Assembly: GCA_963575745.1 (NCBI GenBank)
Contig: CAUYUJ010016493.1
Span: 583,993 to 603,992, forward strand
Source of the DNA: Prorocentrum cordatum
Taxonomy: Eukaryota > Sar > Dinophyceae > Prorocentrales > Prorocentraceae
Direction of reading: 5' to 3'
DNA length: 20,000 nucleotides
The position numbers and the translations under genes were made by a program. Within the stretch, counting starts at the first letter, position 1, and every line of letters begins with the position of its first letter. The notes beneath the pieces are model-generated. The model made no database searches, had not been told where the DNA came from, and saw only the letters and a program-made list of their open reading frames with translations. This document shows positions 1 to 7,464 of the stretch, in pieces.

Positions 1-59
1 GGAGGAGGAGGAGGAGGAGAAGGAGGAGCAGGAGGAGGAGGAGGAGGAGGAGGAGAGGA

Positions 60-92
<33 letters not shown>

Positions 93-180
93 GGAGGAGG
101 AGGAGGGAGGAGGAGAAGGAGGAGGAGGAGGAGGAGGAGGGAGGAGGAGGAAGACGAGAAGGCGGAGGAGGAGGAGGAGG
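1..180. repeat. GGA/GAG microsatellite
   Basis: Nearly pure (GGA)n with occasional A or C interruptions begins at the window edge. Depending on frame it reads as poly-Glu, poly-Arg or poly-Gly. The purines lie on the + strand, as in the later GGA tracts at 12877, 14599, 17969 and 19388. It may continue to the left of the window. Confidence 0.95.
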
Positions 181-359
181 AGCAGGAGAAGGAGGACATG
201 GAGGGGAAACAGCAAGGGGCGACGGAGAAGGAAGAGGTGCAAAAGTCTTGCGGGGTCTTCGAGATTGGCTCGCCTCGGGGCGCACTTTCAACGCAGCCCT
301 GCTCAAAGCGCTTCGGGAGCTACCCGAATCGTATACCGAACGGCCGTCGGAGGGGCTGA
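69..359 (+). CDS. possible C-terminal exon of an acidic protein (weak)
   Basis: The frame ending in TGA at 357-359 is open from 69. It passes from the GGA tract (Arg-rich, then Glu-rich) into a non-repetitive tail containing EGKQQGATEKEEVQKSCGVF and then about 35 more residues rich in G, S, P and R. This tail looks more protein-like than the overlapping frame that ends near 367. There is no usable start codon, so it would be a terminal exon read from upstream. I do not recognise a family. The unique part is only about 60 codons, so this may be chance read-through of a purine tract. Confidence 0.2.
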
Positions 360-880
360 CTGATTGAGATGCGTGGGAGCGCTAGAATTTCATATACGTA
401 GGACGCGAGCGCACCATGTTTACACCCCCCCCTCTCCCTCCCCCATCACACACAAGCATTGAAGTGTGGTGGTTTTCTGTACCTGTTGTCTTCCGCATGT
501 TTGTGTGTGCGGAGACGCAGCATGAGCTACATATGCTCGCGCGAACACACCGCTACCACTCGACATCCTTCCGCACACCACACGCACTCCGCTGCCGCTG
601 GGGGTTCAACCATGCATGTCCCCTCTGGTATGGGAGCATAAAGGGGGGCAGTCGTGCGCCAACCTATCTAGAGGACCCCTTGTTCGCGCCTGCAGATGCG
701 AACGCACCATGGAGTCAGCTACGTCGGGACCAGATTTTGGCGGTGCGCATCATGCTGTCGCCTGTAACGTGATAGGGCCGCTGTGGCAACCAGGGTATCC
801 AAGATGGCCTGGAGAGAGAGGCCGCACCCGCCAAGGGCTTTCTGTAGCCCCCAGAAGTTTCAAGAGCGTTTCAAGATGGC
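360..880. other. no recognisable gene
   Basis: Moderately GC-rich sequence with several overlapping open frames of 60-160 codons, none with a recognisable motif or coding-like composition. I see only a short C-rich run at about 423-444. It is probably intergenic or intronic. Confidence 0.5.
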
Positions 881-883
881 CCT

Positions 884-1090
884 CCTCGTCGTCGTCGTCG
901 ATCGATCGGTCGTCGTCGTCGTCGTCGTCGTCGATCGTCGTCGCTCGATCGTCGTCGTTTGAGGACTGTCGTCGTCGTCGATCGATCGGTCGCGGTCCGA
1001 GGCCTTCCGTGGCCACGGCTGGGTCCGCCTCGGAGTTCTGGCCAAAAACACGCCCCCAGAGAGGTCGTCGTCGTCGGCGGCGGCGGCATT
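884..1090. repeat. TCG/GATCGATCG microsatellite
   Basis: (TCG)n is broken by GATCGATCGGT motifs between about 884 and 992, and a second TCG/GGC run follows at about 1063-1086. The open frames on both strands here (poly-Ser, poly-Asp, poly-Arg) are products of the trinucleotide repeat. Confidence 0.9.
996..1065 (+). repeat. dispersed repeat, copy 1 (GGCTGG-TCCGCCTCGG family)
   Basis: The core GTGGCCACGGCTGGGTCCGC, followed by CCCCCAGAGAGGTC, recurs at about 1668-1742 and more loosely at about 10292-10360. The first two copies run straight into TCG-rich sequence, which suggests one repeat carrying its own microsatellite tail. I recognise no function. Confidence 0.55.
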
Positions 1091-1166
1091 TGAGGATCGA
1101 GGCTTGAGGATCGAGGGTCGAGGATCGCGTTTTCTCTATATCGTGGCCCCTTGAGGCAGGCCTCGA

Positions 1167-1218
1167 CCCCCCCCCCCCCAGTCACGCTCCGTGACTAGGC
1201 ATCACGGGGGGGGGGGGG
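1167..1218. repeat. C13/G13 inverted homopolymer pair
   Basis: A run of 13 C (1167-1179) and a run of 13 G (1206-1218) are separated by 26 bases. The spacer itself contains the small stem GTCAC/GTGAC. The two runs can pair as a hairpin stem, and single-stranded they could form C-rich or G-rich structures. Confidence 0.85.
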
Positions 1219-1219
1219 C

Positions 1220-1660
1220 GGAACGGCCCGCGGGGCGGCTTTGTCCCCGTTGGCGCGGCAGGTTCGTGCCGTGACGACGTGGGCGTTGGGTTCTGGCATC
1301 GCGCGGTTCTTTCAACTTTGGGCTTAGCCTCCCCAGTACGCAACACGCAACCCGTAGCGTGTTGACACGGAGTTCAGCACGGAGATTGAATACGTACATA
1401 TAGCGCGGCACATTCACCAAAAGGTGGGCCAACATGTTGAGCCAACACGCAACGTGTTAGCACGGACGTTTTGAGCACGGCACGTGTTGCGTTTCAAAAC
1501 GGGCGGGTCAGGACAGCTACGACCTCAGGCTGTCGTTCTTGTCGCAGGCAGTCGCCGCCGTCGCCCTCCTTTTGTTCCTCGAACTGCCAAGGGGTAGTGG
1601 ACCCATGCATCCCAAAGGGGGCAGGAGGGGGTGATCGATCGATCAGGGTTCTGGGCCTGT
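1220..1660. other. no gene seen; short direct repeats
   Basis: No convincing exon. Between about 1339 and 1495 the motif ACACGCAAC...GTGTT and the motif AGCACGG each recur, giving a loosely repeated block. The longest open frames have no recognisable motif. Confidence 0.45.
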
Positions 1661-1667
1661 CTGTGCT

Positions 1668-1790
1668 TCGAGGGGCGCTCCCGTGACCACGGCTGGATCC
1701 GCCTCGGTCGGAACGTTGGTTAGAGCGCACCCAGGAGAGGTCGGGGGGTCGTCAGCGGCGTCGTCGTCATTGTCGTCGGCGCTGTCCTTC
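1668..1790 (+). repeat. dispersed repeat, copy 2 (same family as 996-1065)
   Basis: It contains GTGACCACGGCTGGATCCGC, then a GCACCCAGGAGAGGTC motif, then a degenerate TCG tract. Order and spacing follow the copy at 996-1065. Non-coding. Confidence 0.5.
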
Positions 1791-1809
1791 TCCTCCTCCC
1801 TCTCTGAGG

Positions 1810-1945
1810 ACGATTTTTCTATTATTTGTTAACCATTTTTGAATATTTTTGGATCGTTTGAATTTGTGTGCGAAATCCGCCTGTGGGAGGAAATGCCCGG
1901 CCTAAAAGTAAGGCTGAAAAGGGACAGGAGGCAGGGAAACATTGA
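1810..1945 (+). repeat. possible remnant related to the flanks of the 3.4-4.7 kb element
   Basis: GACGATTTTTCT at about 1809 and a following T-rich stretch resemble 3390-3430. CCGCCTGTGGGAGGAAATGC at about 1878 and the next 40 bases resemble 4687-4750. In the element at 3.4-4.7 kb these two blocks lie on either side of the tandem array. Here they are adjacent with no array, which would fit a copy that lost or never had the repeats. The similarity is imperfect and judged by eye. Confidence 0.35.
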
Positions 1946-2146
1946 GAGGAAGGCTTCTGCTGCTGCATGCTGCTCCAACCTTCTCTTCCTACCTCCTTCC
2001 AAAAGCCTTTGGGCATGTCGTCATCCCGAGACCCCCCCAACTCCAAATACCAGCCAAAAACTCCCCTGGTCACACATGTGAAAGAAACTCTCCTGGCCAA
2101 ACACATCCAGCGCCACCTCCTTCCTCTCCCACCTCCTCCCCCTCAG

Positions 2147-2370
2147 GTCCTCGAGTGTCGCGACAGTCCCTTCGAGAACATCATCCGCTTTTTCCCAGGC
2201 GTGAAGCAGCTGTTCGACGGGGTTCTCGGCCGGGGCGGGCGCATCCTTGTGCACGGCAACGCCGGCATGTCAAGGTCGGCGGCCTTCGTGGTCGCCTACG
2301 TCATGCAGCGTTTCGAGCTCACCTCCGACCTGGCGCACCACTACGTGCTGACGAGGCGGCACTGCATATC
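2147..2370 (+). CDS. STYX: STYX-like pseudophosphatase, penultimate exon
   Basis: This exon carries the C-terminal half of a dual-specificity phosphatase fold. It reads VLECRDSPFENIIRFFPG, a linker, the active-site loop ILVHGNAGMSRSAAFVVAY, then a helix ending at LTRRHCIS. In active members the loop is HCxxGxxR. Here the codon at 2255-2257 is GGC (Gly) where catalytic Cys should be, while the Arg is kept. HGNAG(I/M)SRS is the hallmark of STYX, a catalytically dead paralogue known to bind phosphoproteins and F-box or MAPK partners. The acceptor is canonical: a pyrimidine tract ending CCCCCTCAG at 2138-2146, phase 0. The N-terminal part of the fold (about 100 residues in animal STYX) is not visible upstream and probably lies in exons left of the window. 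The 3' boundary is discussed with the insert at 2371-2565. Confidence 0.85.
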
Positions 2371-2570
2371 TCGAGCCGGGCGAAAGGGGGGGATTGGGAA
2401 AGGGGGGGTTACGAAATTTGCTGCATGCAGCTGGTTTCGGCCTCACCGAGGGGCGCATTCCTCGATACGTAGCCGCCTCCGGCGCCGGGAGGCGCCGGGA
2501 AAATCAGCTACGTGAGCTTATTCTCAAACCCCCCCTTTGCGATCCCCCCCTTTCGCCCGACCCGAATATC
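2366..2570 (+). mobile_element. introner-like insert with TIRs and 5-bp target duplication inside the STYX gene
   Basis: ATATC occurs at 2366-2370 and again at 2566-2570, flanking a 195-bp insert (2371-2565). The insert starts TCGAGCCGGGCGAAAGGG and its far end, read on the other strand, starts TCGGGTCGGGCGAAAGGG. The inverted match continues through a run of G, AT and a second AAA-plus-G run for about 38 bases with few differences. Removing the insert plus one ATATC copy joins ...HCIS to INEGFRNQIREYE in frame, as STYX conservation demands, while the unspliced frame reads into a stop at 2513-2515. No boundary choice within the duplication gives GT-AG or another standard pair. It resembles introners, the transposon-derived introns reported in dinoflagellates and relatives, some of which use non-canonical sites. 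Confidence 0.8.
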
Positions 2571-2745
2571 CATCAACGAGGGCTTCCGAAACCAGATCCG
2601 AGAGTACGAGATGCTGCACAGGGCGCAGCTGCAGTTCGGCCCCGGCGCCCCCGGCGCGGCGGGCCCCGGCCTCCCGCAGGGCCAGAAGCGCGCCCTCGAG
2701 GCCGCGCCGGAGCCCGCAGAGCCGCCCTCACCGATGGCGACCTGA
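2571..2745 (+). CDS. STYX: STYX-like pseudophosphatase, terminal exon
   Basis: The frame begins inside the split Ser codon (2369-2370 plus 2571) and reads INEGFRNQIREYEMLHRAQL, matching the end of the phosphatase fold, where STYX has a conserved glycine, a (Q)LxEYE helix and Leu-rich turns. A Pro/Gly/Ala-rich tail of about 30 residues follows, with GQKRALEAAPE near its start, ending at TGA 2743-2745. Animal STYX also has a short KR-plus-acidic tail here. Frame and phase are set by precise removal of the 200-bp unit to the left. The compositional shift to high GC in the tail is typical of dinoflagellate coding DNA. Confidence 0.8.
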
Positions 2746-2768
2746 GCGGGTCCGTGCCGAATGTCAGC

Positions 2769-3031
2769 TGCTCAGCACCGCTATTCAGAGCCGCGAATCA
2801 TCAGGGGTAACTCGGGTCAGGGATAACTCGGGTTCGTTTTTCGGGATTCCGAACCCGAGTTACCCCGGACCCGAGTTACCCCGGATATTTGGGGCGCCCA
2901 GAGCCCCACATCATCAGGGGTAACTCGGGTCAGGGCTAACTCGGGTTCCTTTTTCGGGAATCCGAACCCGAGTTACCCCGGACCCGAGTTACCCCGGATG
3001 ATTCGGGCGCCCAATGCTCAGCACCGCTATT
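2769..3031. mobile_element. doubled hairpin element flanked by 17-bp direct repeats
   Basis: Perfect 17-bp copies of TGCTCAGCACCGCTATT lie at 2769-2785 and 3015-3031. Between them, CGAATCATCAGGGGTAACTC (from 2794) pairs with the end of the block (to 3005), 24 of 25 bases. Inside are two near-identical hairpins of about 90 bp (about 2798-2886 and 2911-3000). Each is built from GGGTAACTCGGGTC modules and their complement around a TTTTTCGGGA loop. The position 24 bp after the STYX stop places it in the 3' UTR or just downstream. It may be a duplicated MITE. No coding. Confidence 0.75.
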
Positions 3032-3431
3032 GACTTTTCTGTACTTTATGCTGGTATCACTCGTGCCGGCCTGAGTGGCGCGCGCGCGCACGGCGATGAC
3101 CGTCAGACTGAATGGAGCTCTGAGGTCGCAACTGCTTCGGCAGGGCGTGTTGAATCTTCTGGCCCTGCCGCTCGTCTCAGTTGCGCGAGCAGTTCCCACG
3201 ACTCTCGTGCAGTAGGCGCTGTTCGTTCCGCTGTTGGCGTTTCAGCCTACCTTCGGTGAGTAGCCAGCTGCGCCGCCGCGCGAATCCGCCACCCGTCTGT
3301 GAGGGTGGAGGGGAGGGGGGGGGGGGCTAGGCTGAAGTCGGGCCTGTCCCTCTACAGGAGGAATATTAAAAAAATAGGCTGGAGACGATTTTTCTTCTAG
3401 TCTTGAGTATTTGGGAGTATTTTTTAAGTAT
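3032..3431. other. no gene seen
   Basis: Mixed-composition sequence with a G-rich run at about 3305-3328 and a T-rich stretch at 3365-3430 that leads into the composite repeat element. No frame shows a recognisable domain. Confidence 0.45.
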
Positions 3432-4672
3432 GTCCCAACAATCCTGTGGTATTGGGCCATGTTTTGAAGAGACGGTCCCCGCGTTCCTCCTTCCTCCCTC
3501 CTCCCAACCAGTACAGCGCTTCGTGGCCCCAAAGGGAGCTCCACCGAAAGCCCCAGTGGCAGGGTTTGCATGGCGGCCTCGGGCCATGTCGGCACACCCC
3601 TCACGAAGATCGTGGCCCCATAGGAGCTCCACCGAAGGCTCCAGTGGCAGGTTCGCATGGCGACCTCGGGCCACGTCGGCACACCCCTCACGAAGATCGT
3701 GGCCCCATAGGAGCTCCACCGAAGGCTCCAGTGGCAGGGTTCGCATGGCGGCCTCGGGCCATTTCGGCACGCCCCTCACGAGGATCGTGGCCCCATATGG
3801 AGCTCCACCGAAGGCTCCAGTGGCAGGGTTCGCATGGCGGCCTCGGGCCACGGCACACCCCTCACGACCCCATAGAGAGCTCCACCGAAGGCGCCAGAGG
3901 CAGGGTTTGCGTGGCGGCCTCGGGCCATTTCGGCACGCCCCTCACGAGGATCGTGGCCCCAAAGGGAGCTCCACCGAAGGCGCCAGTGGCAGGATTCGCA
4001 TGGCGGCCCCGGGCCATTTGGGCACACCCCTCATGAGGATCGTGGCCCCATAGGGAGCTCCACCGAAGGCGCCAGTGGCAAAATTCGCATGGCGGCCCCG
4101 GGCTATTTGGGCACACCCCTCACGAGGATCGTGGCCCCATAGGGAGCTCCACCGAAGGCCCCAGCGGCAGGGTTCGCATGGCGGCCTCGGGCCATTTGGG
4201 CACACCCCTCATGAGGATCGTGGCCCCATAGGAACTCCACCGAAGGCTCCAGTGGCAGGGTTCGCATGGCGGCCTCGGGCCATTTCGGCACACCCCTCAT
4301 GAGGATCGTGGCCCCATAGGGAGCTCCACCGAAGGCGCCAGTGGCAGGATTCGCATGGCGGCCTCGGGCCAATCCGGCACACCCCTCACGAGGATCGTGG
4401 CCCCATAGGGAGCTCTCCCGAAGGCGCCAGGGACAGGGTTCGCATGGCGGCCCCGGGCCATTTGGGCACACCCCTCACGAGGTTCGTGGCCTCATAGGGA
4501 GCTCCACAAAAGGCGCCAGTGGCAGGGTTCGCATGGCGGCGCCGACATTTCGGCACACCCCTCACACGGATCGTGGCCCCATAGGGAGCTCCACCGAGGG
4601 CTTCATAGAACGATGGACCAAGGATGTGATATCCGCAATTGCTTATGGTTGGGTCCTGCGTAAGGTTAACTG
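3432..4672 (-). repeat. composite VNTR element, copy A (minus orientation, 89-bp units)
   Basis: Read on the minus strand, this block has the same order as the plus-strand copies at 15771, 18271 and 19741. The leader (4672-4628) is similar to GACGAAGGACCCAACCATG... . Next comes an array of about 12 units of 87-89 bp (about 4600-3524), then a purine-rich stretch, then the trailer CTCTTCAAAAC...CCACAGGAT (3477-3436). Distances between successive CGTGGCCCCA motifs are 87, 88, 89, 89, 89, 88 and 89. One unit near 3860 is internally deleted. Each unit contains the palindrome GGAGCTCC. Open frames on both strands reflect a lack of stop codons, not coding. Confidence 0.9.
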
Positions 4673-4679
4673 TTCCGTC

Positions 4680-5160
4680 CACGACCCGCCTGTAGGAGAA
4701 CATGCCCGACCTAAAGCTAGGGCGAAGAGGGGCAGGGGGCAGAAGGTCGATGAAGCGCAAACATGGATTCAGGCGCGTGGCCTGGCAACGGCCCCGCTCC
4801 CATATATAGAATCGGCGCGCTCCGCCACCAAACATGGCGGCAGTCTGGCCTCGTGGTTCGGGGGCACCGCCCCCGACTCATACATCTGGCGCCATCGCGC
4901 CAGTGAAGCAGTGGCGAAGCGTCCCTGCGTGCCTGTAGGCTCACCAAACAATGTTCTAAGATCCTTGTGTGGTTTCTACGAGGTGTTCTCAGGACATGTC
5001 TGGCCGATCTTGTTTTGTTTCAACACATCGGGCTTATGTTCCAAGAACCTGGTCTTTACTGTTTGAACATGTGTGGGTTCTAGGAACACTTCGTGGTAGG
5101 CCTATAGGAATGTCAGGACAGTCGGTCCCTGCCCAAGCCAGATCCACGCATCCCGAATCC
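4680..5160. other. flank of copy A, otherwise no gene seen
   Basis: 4687-4750 (CCGCCTGTAGGAGAACATGC and following) resembles 1878-1940. The remainder contains no recognisable exon. A short duplicated feel (GGTGTTCTCAGGACATG, TTCTAGGAACACTTCG) was too weak to define a repeat. Confidence 0.4.
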
Positions 5161-5222
5161 ATGCTGGCGCGTGCCCGAAGCAGGGGGGGGGGGCAGGCGG
5201 AGCTCCCCGCAGCAAGTCTCGC

Positions 5223-5633
5223 GCCCGACTCCGCTGCCGCCGCGGCAAAACGGCGAAGAGCCTGGAGGCCCTGAGCAAGACGTGGGCTCGGGGCATCGCG
5301 GGGCCCAGCGACCGCTCTGCAAAAGCAGGCGGAGCGGACAGACAGGCAGGGGGGCCCGACGCACTCTGGCCGCTGCACAGCGCGGCGGCGGGCACAGCCG
5401 AGGCGTCCTGCATCTGCTCCTGTGCCCGCCTTGGGCGGTCCTTCGCGCTCGCACCTCCCACTTGGAAGCCCTTTGCACGCCTGTCTGTGCGTGTCGGAGC
5501 TCTCGCCGAGGGTAGTCGCAGCGGTGCCGAGGCAGAAAAAATACGGTCTTCGTGGGCCGCAGAAGGGAGGACGAGCTCACACGCGCACAGTGTTTCCGTC
5601 GGCGGCGAAGCAGCATGGCTGCACCAGCGATAG
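5223..5633 (+). CDS. unrecognised open frame, possible exon (weak)
   Basis: A frame ending at TAG 5631-5633 is open for more than 130 codons. It begins, among others, with GKTAKSLEALSKTWARGIAG and continues through Ala/Gly/Ser-rich sequence (ADRQAGGPDALWPLHSAAAG). It has no ATG, so it would be an internal or terminal exon. The first 40 residues have mixed charge and look more coding-like than the overlapping frames. A long open frame on the opposite strand is Arg/Ala/Pro-rich and less convincing. No domain recognised, and GC-rich DNA can keep such frames open by chance. Confidence 0.22.
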   Translation, partial: ARLRCRRGKTAKSLEALSKTWARGIAGPSDRSAKAGGADRQAGGPDALWPLHSAAAGTAEASCICSCARLGRSFALAPPTWKPFARLSVRVGALAEGSRSGAEAEKIRSSWAAEGRTSSHAHSVSVGGEAAWLHQR

Positions 5634-5706
5634 GAGCTGAACGGGGACGCCGAGAAGCGAATGGCCCAGCATGCAGGAGAGAAGAATGAGACAGACGGGG
5701 CGGCCG

Positions 5707-5757
5707 CACACACACACACACACTCACACACACACACACACACACAGACACGCGCGC

Positions 5758-5850
<93 letters not shown>

Positions 5851-5902
5851 ACACACACACACGCACGCACGCACGCACACACGCAGACACACACACACAC
5901 TT
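5707..5902. repeat. CA/CACG microsatellite
   Basis: Long (CA)n with an internal (CACG)n/(CGCA)n block at about 5751-5800. It reads as alternating Thr-His on one strand and Cys-Val on the other; none of these frames is a gene. Confidence 0.97.
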
Positions 5903-6044
5903 GTTTCTCAAGCGGCCGAGTGACGTCACTGCAGCGACAGGTTAGGGCGGGCCTCGCTTAGCGTTCATTCCACCTGGCGTAGCAGATGGGTGGACAACGC
6001 AGGGCGAGTCGCGTGCATGGTGGTGGCCACGCTGGGAAGAGCAC

Positions 6045-6145
6045 TCGCACACACGCACGCACACACGAGAGAGAGAGAGGACACAAAAACGCATGCACGG
6101 GGACACACACTCACACAACAACAAACGAACGAACGAACGAACACT
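6045..6145. repeat. mixed CA, GA and GAAC microsatellites
   Basis: Short (CACG/CA)n, (GA)n at about 6067-6079, further CA runs, and (GAAC)4-5 at about 6125-6142. Three unrelated simple motifs sit within 100 bp. Confidence 0.9.
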
Positions 6146-6900
6146 CCTGGAGGCCTCTCAGCGTGTCCGCGTAGGGTCGTGCGTGAGCGCCCACCGCTAG
6201 CGGCCTGCGTAAGCCTTGGCGTAAGGTCGTTGCGTCCTCATGCCTAAGGCTCCTTTTTCATCGCTCAGGTGGTCCAGGGCTGGTTGTGCAAATCGTTTGG
6301 ATCCTCGCGAGGCCGCCCAGCGGGGTGGACCCCATCGACCCCTGCAGGGCTCCCGAGCGTGTGCGAATGCTTGCCGGATCGGCTTCGCCTGAGGCCCTCC
6401 CAGCGGCTCCAGGAGCCTCCCGCGGGTTTAACCAGAAAGGGTGGCGCAGAAGGATTGCGTTGGACTTCGTGGCGCTCTGGGCCTCGAAAGGCCTCCAGTG
6501 GCTCCAAGGAGTTCCCAGATGGTTTCCCATACGCCCCAGGGGCCACGGTCTCACAGCGGCTCCCAAGGGCCCCTTCTACGGGGGCGGGGAGGGCGACCCA
6601 GTGTGGGGGACGCGGCACTGCGGACCCGTCCTCGCAACCCCCTATCCCGTGGCGAGCGGCATTCCCGTAGCCCTTTGGGGACAAGCCTGGTCAGATCACA
6701 AGTCAAGTGCGTCTAGTTCTGGCCATCACCGCAGAGCGCGCTCGAGGAAATGCTGCGCTGCTGCCAAGGAGTGCGTACGTGTTCATCGCGATGGTACGCA
6801 GCATGATGTGCGAGCAGGCCGGCCGTTGGAGTGCCGAATGCGATGGCGAGTTGTAGTGCCATGGCAGAAAAACATGTTGTTTTAACCAGGCGTATTCAAG
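6146..6900. other. no recognisable gene
   Basis: GC-rich, with several 90-200 codon open frames on both strands that overlap heavily. None shows a conserved motif. Short CCTCC(C)AG(C/T)GGCTCC phrases recur at about 6395 and 6490, consistent with degenerate repeat DNA. Confidence 0.4.
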
Positions 6901-7154
6901 GCGGCTTGAATGCTCTCCGGACACGGACTGCACAGGTCAGTTCTCATGGTCGCATCAGGAGAGCATGCGGACTTGCAGGTTGGGGCTTTACGAATGAGGA
7001 CAGGGGGCGTGACCGAGGTTGCTCACCGTCATGTTGCAGCAGGAGCAAGCACGGACGTGTACGTTGGGGCTTTACAAATGAGGACGGGAGGCGGGACCGA
7101 GGTTGTTCACCGTCTTGCTGCAGTTATGCAGGTTTGGGGCAAACACCATCTGGA

Positions 7155-7290
7155 GCACATTGTGAAGTTCACCATAAAGATAGGAACCCACGCAACAATC
7201 ACGTGATAAATCTTGAGCATGTCACGCGCGTCCATAATGTTCACCGGTCATACAACGATAACATCCACCGCCGGACGTGTGCTGAGGCCG
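7155..7290 (+). pseudogene. HNH nuclease core, first module
   Basis: The frame reads HCEVHHKDRNPRNNHVINLE, then HVTRVHNVHRSYN. This is the HNH_3-type pattern VxHxDGNxxNNxxxNLExVTxxxN, with a His pair, the Asp, the Asn-Asn and the NLE(W/Y/H)VT helix all present. The DNA-binding stretch expected just before it (VHRLxAxxF) is in another frame, ending near 7140. So the metal-binding core itself is intact but its fusion to NUMOD4 is broken. Confidence 0.75.
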
Positions 7291-7326
7291 TTTCGACAAG
7301 TCTGATGTGTCGGCATATTGGGAAAC

Positions 7327-7461
7327 TCAGCTCGGATAGAGTACCCGTTTCTCTCGGAGGGCTCCCGCCATCTAGGTATCAGCATTGGAAACAGATCATC
7401 ATGTTGTCACGGCAAACTTCGGCAGACGCGGGGCTTTGAATTCAAGTATGTTACGCCGTTG
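7327..7461 (+). pseudogene. NUMOD1-like module, first copy
   Basis: SEGSRHLGISIGNRSSCCHG is followed by KLRQTRGFEFKYVTP. NUMOD1 (intron-encoded nuclease repeat) has the pattern S..EAAR.LGIS..NIS..C.GK....GGFxF. The helix-turn-helix core and the closing G(F/Y)EF motif are both recognisable. It lies one frame away from the preceding HNH core. Confidence 0.65.
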
Positions 7462-7464
7462 CTA

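Noticed and set aside
2366-2570. Simple read-through of the STYX exon to the stop at 2513-2515
   Set aside because: The read-through tail is unrelated to STYX, whereas removal of the insert gives the conserved ending.
3432-4672. LTR retrotransposon
   Set aside because: No long terminal direct repeats, no reverse transcriptase, integrase or primer-binding motif seen in any frame.
5102-5929. Cys/Val-rich open frames on the minus strand and Thr/His-rich frames on the plus strand
   Set aside because: They are translations of the CA/CACG microsatellite joined to GC-rich flanks.
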